In this document: positions 15,463 to 19,879 of the stretch, piece by piece
Numbering within the stretch: position 1 is the stretch's first letter
Layout of the letters: every line of letters begins with the position of its first letter
Assembly: GCA_964472425.1 (NCBI GenBank)
Contig: CAYYLF010000022.1
Coordinates: 1 to 19,879 of the forward strand
DNA: 19,879 nt
From: RUG11867 sp964472425
Lineage (GTDB): Bacteria > Bacillota_I > Bacilli_A > RF39 > UBA660
Direction of reading: 5' to 3'
Position numbers and translations under genes: made by a program
Notes under the pieces: generated by a model
What the model was told of the DNA's origin: nothing
The model's input: only the letters and a program-made list of their open reading frames with translations
Database searches by the model: none

Positions 15463-15479
15463 AAATCTTGGCAAGATTT
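15463..15479. repeat. 17-base palindrome in a divergent intergenic region
   Basis: AAATCTTG-G-CAAGATTT is a perfect palindrome around one central base. It lies between the divergent promoters at 15411 and 15559. It could be an operator for either gene. Confidence 0.5.
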
Positions 15480-15558
15480 GACCATTTTTGTCGTGTTCGT
15501 ATAGCGAGTGAAGAATGCTTCCATAACGATTACGAAGGGTGATTTTACTACTCGAAAT

Positions 15559-15587
15559 TTGACTTTTCGAATAAAATATGATATAGT
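15559..15587 (+). promoter_or_regulatory. promoter of the glucosaminidase-like gene
   Basis: TTGACT (15559-15564), a 17-base spacer and an extended -10, TGA-TATAGT (15579-15587). TCGAAA (15552-15557) and TTTCGA (15565-15570) flank the -35 as an inverted repeat. AGGGAGGT (15607-15614) then precedes ATG 15621. Confidence 0.75.
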
Positions 15588-15620
15588 ATGCACCGTTCGT
15601 TCTAACAGGGAGGTTAGGTT

Positions 15621-16487
15621 ATGAAAACAAAAATGGCTTTCAAGGCCATTAGAAGTATGTTGCTTTCGGTAATAATTCTATTGCCATTCCAGGTTGGATT
15701 TGGAATCATTCCAATCGGCGGAGGAAGTAACGATAACACGGAAGCTATCGCATACGATAGTGAGGTTCCACCCTCGGCTCAGCCGAAAGTAGTTTTATTG
15801 GATATCAAGGAAGAATATTGTGATATCGAATGTTTTTTGAAAAGAAATTCTGACACGGTCGAGTTCATGGCAAAAACTTTCGGCATAGACAGTTCTCATA
15901 TATATGAAGATTTAATAAATAGGAACGACTTTGCACCATATAATGAGTACAATATCGGTCTAATAAAAGATGCAAAGGGGTTAAAAGAATACGGTTCCTT
16001 CGAAGAAGGGCTAATCGAGTACTTGATAGAGTTTGCGGCTCTCAATCCTGCACTGGTTACGAACACAGTGACACCTTATACGGGTGCGGCGGATTATGTA
16101 GTCGACCTCATAAAGTACTTTACGGGAATATATACGAATGTCGATTATTTGACGGCTGTCTCGATAGGCGCGGCCGAAAGTGGCCATTATCGAGTAGCGT
16201 ATATGTTAGCCGCGAACAACATATATGGGGGTATGACTTATAATCAGACTCTCATAAAGTACAAGAACATCGAATATGGCGTTCTAAGTTACGTGAGATT
16301 ATTGTCCAGAGCTTATTTTGGACGAGGACTTACCGACTTGGAAAGCATAGGACAGGTCTATTGTCCGGTGTACAATGCATACGGACAGAAAGTGGCCAGT
16401 CCACACTGGATATATCTCGTGAACAATGCGAAAGCGATGTATGCGGATTCATATTCGGAAGTCGGTGTCGAGCAATTGATTGGTTAA
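15621..16487 (+). CDS. exported glucosaminidase-like peptidoglycan hydrolase
   Basis: This is a predicted exported protein of 288 aa. A basic N-terminus (KTKMAFKAIRS) and a hydrophobic segment at about 13-32 form a signal peptide or anchor. The C-terminal 120 residues fit the glucosaminidase (lysozyme-like) family: TAVSIGAAESGHYRVA with the likely catalytic Glu186, NNIYGGM matching the usual NLFGI-like motif, and IEYGVLSYVRLL followed by the late SIGQVYCP. Such enzymes cut GlcNAc links in peptidoglycan during growth or separation. Residues 40-150 are not recognisable and may be a wall-binding or regulatory region; two Cys (near 68 and 72) might pair. A strong promoter drives it alone. Its stop codon lies inside the terminator hairpin. 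Confidence 0.78.
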   Translation: MKTKMAFKAIRSMLLSVIILLPFQVGFGIIPIGGGSNDNTEAIAYDSEVPPSAQPKVVLLDIKEEYCDIECFLKRNSDTVEFMAKTFGIDSSHIYEDLINRNDFAPYNEYNIGLIKDAKGLKEYGSFEEGLIEYLIEFAALNPALVTNTVTPYTGAADYVVDLIKYFTGIYTNVDYLTAVSIGAAESGHYRVAYMLAANNIYGGMTYNQTLIKYKNIEYGVLSYVRLLSRAYFGRGLTDLESIGQVYCPVYNAYGQKVASPHWIYLVNNAKAMYADSYSEVGVEQLIG

Positions 16488-16513
16488 GTCTTGATTACTT
16501 GACCAATTTTTTT
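16479..16513 (+). terminator. intrinsic terminator overlapping a stop codon and the pgk promoter
   Basis: ATTGGTTAAG (16479-16488) pairs with CTTGACCAAT (16498-16507) with one G-U wobble and a 9-base loop, then a run of seven T. The left arm contains the hydrolase stop codon. Confidence 0.82.
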
Positions 16514-16520
16514 GTATAAT
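16491..16520 (+). promoter_or_regulatory. pgk promoter embedded in the upstream terminator
   Basis: TTGATT (16491-16496), an 18-base spacer and a perfect TATAAT (16515-16520). The -35 is formed by the terminator loop and the -10 directly follows its T-run. AAAGGTGA (16538-16545) precedes the pgk start. Confidence 0.65.
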
Positions 16521-16549
16521 AAATATAGAAAAATAGAAAAGGTGATATG

Positions 16550-17749
16550 ATGATAAAGTACTTGAAGGATATGGATGTCAAAGGTAAGAGGGTAATTCTC
16601 CGAGTGGATTATAATGTTCCGATGGAGAATGGGCGCATCACCAATACGAAAAAGATAGACGATTCTTTGAAGACTATCGACTATTTGGTCGAAGAGGGGG
16701 CCAAAATAATCGTTTTGAGCCATTTTGGTCGAGTGAAGACCGAGGAGGATAAGGAGGCGAACAGTTTGAAACCGGTCTTCGATTATTTGAAGAGCTTGGA
16801 TAAGTACGATTTGTTGTTCTCGGCTGTTCCTATGGGTGAGATGCTCGACACGATGGCGAGAACTTTGGAGCCCGGGCAGATAGTAATAGTCGAGAATACG
16901 AGGTTCATGGATTTGCAAGGCAATTTGGAAAGTAACTGCGACATTCAGTTGGCCATGTATTGGGCAGGACTCGCGGACGTGTATGTCGACGATGCGTTCG
17001 GTTCTATGCACAGACGTCATGCCAGCATTACTGGCATTCCCAAGTATCTTCCGAGTGCGGTCGGCTTTCTGGTCGAAGAAGAGGTAAAGCACATCCGCCC
17101 TCTCATTACCGAACCCGAACGACCTTTCGTCGTGGTCATGGGTGGGGCCAAATTGGATGATAAAATCGAGCTCATATACAGTCTCGCCGAGATGGCCGAC
17201 CACATTTTGTTGGGTGGAGGCATCGCGAATACGTTTTTGCAGGCGCTCGGGTACGACGTCGGTTCGAGTTTGGTGAGTACGGAGGCTTTAGCGAATGCCA
17301 AGGCCATCGTGCAAGAGTTCAAAGATAAAATAGTTTTGCCGAAAGACGTCATAACATCGCCCTCTTATAGCGATACGACATACGAACTCAAAGCAATCGA
17401 GGATATAGTTCCGGACGATGTGATAGGCGATATAGGTTCTAAGGCGATAGAGAATTACAAGAGAATTTTGAGTTCGGCCAAGACGATTTTCTTGAATGGA
17501 ACGGTCGGGATTTACGAGCAAAAACCTTTTTCGAATGGGACTCAGGAGATATTGCGCATCATAGCAGAGTCCGAGGCCAAGACGGTCGTCGGCGGGGGAG
17601 ATGCCGGGACGGCAGTCAAAAAGTTCGGTTACGAGGAGAAGATGGATTTCATTTCGACAGGTGGAGGTTCTACTTTGACTTATATAGCAGATAGGACTCT
17701 TCCCGGGTTGGAAGTCATAGGTACTGTAAATGAAGAAGATATTGGTTAA
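16550..17749 (+). CDS. pgk: phosphoglycerate kinase (divergent)
   Basis: This is cytoplasmic PGK, transferring phosphate from 1,3-bisphosphoglycerate to ADP. The length (399 aa) is normal. RVDYNVP near the N-terminus, VVMGGAKLDDKI, LGGGIANTFL, GGGDAGTAV and ISTGGGSTL follow family order. Some signatures drift: DAFGSMHRRHAS replaces the usual DAFGTAHRAHAS, and NGTVGIYE replaces NGPMGVFE, losing the proline. Catalysis is still plausible because the basic and glycine loops remain. ATG 16550 is preferred, since AAAGGTGA ends four bases before it; ATG 16547 is the alternative. It starts an operon and overlaps the tpiA start by 20 bases. Confidence 0.95.
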   Translation: MIKYLKDMDVKGKRVILRVDYNVPMENGRITNTKKIDDSLKTIDYLVEEGAKIIVLSHFGRVKTEEDKEANSLKPVFDYLKSLDKYDLLFSAVPMGEMLDTMARTLEPGQIVIVENTRFMDLQGNLESNCDIQLAMYWAGLADVYVDDAFGSMHRRHASITGIPKYLPSAVGFLVEEEVKHIRPLITEPERPFVVVMGGAKLDDKIELIYSLAEMADHILLGGGIANTFLQALGYDVGSSLVSTEALANAKAIVQEFKDKIVLPKDVITSPSYSDTTYELKAIEDIVPDDVIGDIGSKAIENYKRILSSAKTIFLNGTVGIYEQKPFSNGTQEILRIIAESEAKTVVGGGDAGTAVKKFGYEEKMDFISTGGGSTLTYIADRTLPGLEVIGTVNEEDIG

Positions 17750-18368
17750 TCTCAAAGATTGGTTGGATTGGAATGAGAACGTCGACTTTGCCGAGCAGGT
17801 GGAAGGTCTCGATATAACCGTTTTTCCGAGTTTGCCGTATCTTCACATATATAAGGGTTACAATGTAAGAATCGGTTCTCAAAAGATTTCTTCGTTCGAG
17901 GCGGGAGCCCACACGGGGTCCATAAGTGCCGAACATTTGAAGGATTTTGGAGTCGAAGCGGTCATTTTGAATCATCGGGAATGTCAAATCGACGAGATGG
18001 ATAAGATATGCGCGAAGATAGAGAACGCGAGAAAGTACGATATTGAAGTCATTTTGTGCATCGGAGCACAGCTCGAAGCAGAACTAAAGAGGATAAAGGA
18101 CGTCTTGGGCAAGATAGGGCCAGATGGCATAACTATCGCCTACGAACCGAGCGAAAGGTTGGAGTTGGACGAAATTAAGGCGACTTTGGAATACATAAAA
18201 GATGCTTTGAAGAAGTACAAATTATCCTATTTATATGGGAACAACGTCACAGTTATGAACGTTTTGGAATACGACCGCGAATTGGATGTGGATGGGTTCT
18301 TGATAAGCAGTCACGCTCTGGACGTAAAAAATCTCAAAGAAATTTTGACAAAATTAGAAAATCGATAA
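17730..18368 (+). CDS. tpiA: highly divergent triosephosphate isomerase
   Basis: TPI interconverts glyceraldehyde-3-phosphate and dihydroxyacetone phosphate. The 212-aa protein is shorter than the usual 250. Recognisable parts are VNLKDW (Lys9), FEAGAHTGSISAEHLKDFGV, ILNHRE with His82, and IAYEP with the presumed catalytic Glu139. The loop-6 lid (normally PVWAIGTG) is replaced by a charged SERLELDE, YGGSV has become YGNNV, and VGE after beta-5 has become IGA. It is either a fast-evolving working enzyme or one changed in function. ATG 17730 overlaps the pgk end by 20 bases in another frame, with weak AGGT seven bases upstream, so translation is coupled. The position in a pgk operon supports the identity. 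Confidence 0.82.
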   Translation: MKKILVNLKDWLDWNENVDFAEQVEGLDITVFPSLPYLHIYKGYNVRIGSQKISSFEAGAHTGSISAEHLKDFGVEAVILNHRECQIDEMDKICAKIENARKYDIEVILCIGAQLEAELKRIKDVLGKIGPDGITIAYEPSERLELDEIKATLEYIKDALKKYKLSYLYGNNVTVMNVLEYDRELDVDGFLISSHALDVKNLKEILTKLENR

Positions 18369-18381
18369 TGGAGGTGTGGAT

Positions 18382-18705
18382 ATGAAGATAGAGGAGATTG
18401 CTCGTATAGACAGTAGTTCGATGAGAGTTAGAAGTCGAGAAGAGTTGGAGACACTCGTCGAATTGCCGTGTTTAGAGGCATGTTTCAGTTTGTACGATAA
18501 AAACGTGTTTACTTATTGGAGCAGTGCGAACAAAGATTGTAACATTGCCGAAATAGATATATTGTATAATTTTTTAGATTCGAAGAATCGGGCGTATGCA
18601 GATGCGTTGGTTGCGCAAGGGTTGGCAGAAGTGTATGAGAGTAGTTGTGGGGCTTGCCGACTCCGAAGAGGGACTCAGCATAAATTTCCCTATCGGGCCA
18701 AATGA
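18382..18705 (+). CDS. hypothetical protein, 5' part of a probably frameshifted gene
   Basis: I do not recognise this protein. ATG 18382 follows GGAGG (18370-18374) by seven bases and lies 13 bases after tpiA, so it is the third gene of the pgk operon. The first 90 or so residues are acidic and helical (EEIARIDSSSMRVRSREELE, then IDILYNFLDSKNRAYADALV) with native codons. After GGGG at 18649-18652 the frame becomes Arg- and Cys-rich and stops at 18705, while native coding continues in the next frame. Removing one G there would join the frames into one product of about 199 aa. It is not similar to known glycolytic enzymes. Confidence 0.6.
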   Translation: MKIEEIARIDSSSMRVRSREELETLVELPCLEACFSLYDKNVFTYWSSANKDCNIAEIDILYNFLDSKNRAYADALVAQGLAEVYESSCGACRLRRGTQHKFPYRAK

Positions 18706-18982
18706 TTCTGTTCAAAGTATAAGTGATAAAATGATTAAACTCGTAAGCGGGTTTCAATTACAAGATGTATTGTACGGCAAAAGGGACATATCCGAGGCAC
18801 CAGATTTAGTTCGAAAGATACTGGGAGTCGATATGCCAGAGGAAGAAATTTACGAGACTTTGGAGGTACTAGGTTTTTATGTCGACAGAGAAAACGGTGT
18901 GATTTGGAATAGCGAAGAGTTGGCTATAAAGCACGAGAAATTTGTTCGCGAAAAGGAACAAAGTGGAGTTTCTTTCCAGTAA
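18635..18982 (+). CDS. hypothetical protein, 3' part of the frameshifted gene
   Basis: This is a continuation of the preceding unknown protein in the other frame. From about 18653 it reads LADSEEGLSINFPIGPNDSV with native codon use, then helical acidic sequence (PDLVRKILGVDMPEEEIYE) to the stop at 18980-18982. ATG 18635 is the nearest start but has no good Shine-Dalgarno, which argues against an independent gene. The 3' end is followed by a clear terminator, so the operon pgk-tpiA-this gene ends here. The joined protein has no membrane segment or motif I can name. Confidence 0.5.
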   Translation: MRVVVGLADSEEGLSINFPIGPNDSVQSISDKMIKLVSGFQLQDVLYGKRDISEAPDLVRKILGVDMPEEEIYETLEVLGFYVDRENGVIWNSEELAIKHEKFVREKEQSGVSFQ

Positions 18983-19006
18983 TTAGAAAGTAAAGGCTCG
19001 ACAAGT

Positions 19007-19032
19007 AAGACTATCCTTTTAGTCTTTTTTTT
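19007..19032 (+). terminator. intrinsic terminator of the pgk operon
   Basis: AAGACTA (19007-19013) pairs with TAGTCTT (19020-19026), with a 6-base loop and eight T residues (19025-19032). The next promoter's extended -10 begins in the T-run. Confidence 0.88.
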
Positions 19033-19040
19033 GTTATAAT
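19032..19040 (+). promoter_or_regulatory. extended -10 promoter of the DUF402 gene
   Basis: TGT-TATAAT (19032-19040) starts at the last T of the terminator tail. No convincing -35 is seen. A start point near 19047 rules out the upstream TTG 19045 as translation start. Confidence 0.65.
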
Positions 19041-19068
19041 ACATTTGAAGAGACGAGTGTGTATTAAA

Positions 19069-19608
19069 ATGAGACAAATAAGAGAAGGGGACAAGCTTCA
19101 AGTACACTGCTATAAACACGACGGGACACTACACCGCACTTGCGATGAAGCGACCGTCTTAGAAATAACGGAAAATACTTTGGTTTGTGCCAACTATAAA
19201 ACGGAGATAACGGAGAAGGGCGGAGTCCGTTACCACACTAAAGAACCCGCCATATTGATGTTTTACAAGGACGATTGGTTCAATATCATCGGTCAAATGA
19301 AGAAAAAGGGACTTTTTTACTATTGTAACATCGCAAGCCCGTATATAATAGATGATGGGCTCATAAAATATATAGATTACGATTTGGATTTGAGAGTGTT
19401 CCCAGATGGATCTTTCAAGGTTTTGGATCGTAACGAGTATCGTTACCACAAAAAGAAAATGGGATACGGTGAGGATTTAGAACGAGTGATAGAATACGAA
19501 CTCACAAAGTTGATAGATATGAAGAGAAACGAAGAGGGAGTTTTCAGCAAAGAAATGATAGATCATTATTACGAACTTTATGAAAAAATGAGGGCCAAAA
19601 AACCCTAA
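19069..19608 (+). CDS. DUF402 (YgaC-type) nucleoside tri/diphosphatase
   Basis: This is a cytoplasmic DUF402 protein. The Staphylococcus member (Ntdp) hydrolyses nucleoside tri- and diphosphates with a divalent metal. The 179-aa product opens REGDKLQVHCYKHDGTLHRT and continues with EPAILMFY, FNIIG, YYCNIASPYIIDD, KYIDYDLDLRVFPDGS (about 100-115) and LDRNEYRYHKKKM, closely like Bacillus YgaC. The acidic cluster at 95-107 is the presumed metal site. ATG 19069 fits the family start; an upstream TTG at 19045 lies at the transcription start. It has its own promoter and precedes the rRNA operon without a clear terminator between. Three of the window's six GATC sites fall in this gene. Confidence 0.92.
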   Translation: MRQIREGDKLQVHCYKHDGTLHRTCDEATVLEITENTLVCANYKTEITEKGGVRYHTKEPAILMFYKDDWFNIIGQMKKKGLFYYCNIASPYIIDDGLIKYIDYDLDLRVFPDGSFKVLDRNEYRYHKKKMGYGEDLERVIEYELTKLIDMKRNEEGVFSKEMIDHYYELYEKMRAKKP

Positions 19609-19632
19609 AAATGCCCAATTTTGTACATTTTG

Positions 19633-19660
19633 AAAAAAAATTCAAAAAAATGCAAAAAAA
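19633..19660 (+). promoter_or_regulatory. phased A-tracts (UP-element-like) upstream of the rRNA promoter
   Basis: Three A-tracts, 19633-19640, 19644-19650 and 19654-19660, are centred 10-10.5 bases apart and end three bases before the -35. This spacing matches the DNA helical repeat and predicts a bend or alpha-CTD-binding UP element. Confidence 0.75.
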
Positions 19661-19663
19661 GTG

Positions 19664-19693
19664 TTGACTTTGATTTGGCGTTTGTGTTATATT
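19664..19693 (+). promoter_or_regulatory. rRNA operon promoter
   Basis: TTGACT (19664-19669), an 18-base spacer and an extended -10, TGT-TATATT (19685-19693). The start point should be near 19700. It lies about 130 bases before the 16S 5' end. Confidence 0.8.
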
Positions 19694-19750
19694 ACTTGTG
19701 CACGAAGGGAAAGAAGCCAAGAATTAAGGACTTCCGAGCGGAATGCAACG

Positions 19751-19764
19751 ATCTTTGAAAACTA
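19751..19764 (+). promoter_or_regulatory. conserved 16S leader / boxA-like element
   Basis: ATCTTTGAAAACTA is the motif seen before 16S genes of many Bacilli. It suggests antitermination or processing signals. A small TTCC/GGAA hairpin lies just upstream (19732-19743). Confidence 0.5.
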
Positions 19765-19831
19765 AGTAAAATGTCAATTAATTGAGTAGCTAAGATTAAA
19801 CTAACAATTAACTTTAAATATAAGGTTATTT

Positions 19832-19879
19832 TTTGTTGAGAGTTTGATCCTGGCTCAGGATTAACGCTTGCGGCATGCC
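19832..19879 (+). rRNA. rrs: 16S ribosomal RNA, 5' end (partial)
   Basis: AGAGTTTGATCCTGGCTCAG (19839-19858) is the universal 16S 5' segment, followed by GATTAACGCTTGCGGCATGCC-like sequence. By the E. coli numbering of that segment (8-27), base 1 falls near 19832. The gene runs off the right edge. Confidence 0.97.

Noticed and set aside
16484..17203. Long open frame (239 codons) antisense to pgk
   Set aside because: It is fully opposite a clearly coding pgk, has no ribosome-binding site, and its composition is that of a shadow frame.

Overview
The window looks like a chromosome segment of a low-to-moderate-GC Firmicute from the Bacilli/Mollicutes-related side, perhaps an uncultured gut lineage. 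This rests on a glmS ribozyme in front of glmS, a yvcK-whiA pair, a YgaC-type DUF402 protein, Shine-Dalgarno-led genes with frequent TTG/GTG starts, extended -10 promoters (TGn-TATAAT) and a Bacilli-like 16S leader. TGA is a stop codon here, so this is not a code-4 mollicute. The exact lineage is inference.

Layout. 1-429: the tail of an unknown gene plus a short unknown gene, closed by a bidirectional terminator. 442-2460: glmS on the minus strand with its GlcN6P-sensing ribozyme and promoter. 2482-5254: an AT-richer insert with two COG1373-type ATPases (AAA_14 plus DUF4143). Each has its own promoter and a different repeat just upstream of it. 5312-6809: an independently transcribed YfcC-like transporter. 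6866-8760: yvcK-whiA. 8761-9233: a 473-base gene-free gap holding a possible structured RNA and an AT-rich repeat patch. 9200-12447: a TGS-domain nucleoside kinase, gap and a small single-span membrane protein, ended by a strong terminator. 12589-14457: an exported or anchored transglutaminase-like protein, convergent with an unknown minus-strand gene (14496-15386). 15559-16487: a secreted glucosaminidase-like wall hydrolase. 16491-18982: pgk, a very divergent tpiA and an unknown gene that appears frameshifted. 19032-19608: a DUF402 nucleotide phosphatase. 19633-19879: an rRNA promoter with helically phased A-tracts, the leader, and the first 48 bases of 16S rRNA.

How the genes fit together. 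Most of the window is housekeeping: amino-sugar supply for the wall (glmS), wall and carbon control (yvcK), division control (whiA), lower glycolysis (gap, pgk, tpiA), and surface or wall enzymes (transglutaminase-like, glucosaminidase-like). The accessory element is the ATPase pair.

The most notable non-gene signals are a hairpin abutting the glmS ribozyme cleavage site, the repeats before the ATPase promoters, the candidate RNA after whiA, promoters overlapping terminator hairpins, the phased A-tracts, and near absence of the tetranucleotide GATC over the first 19.4 kb. I found no CRISPR array, complete insertion sequence, tRNA or prophage.
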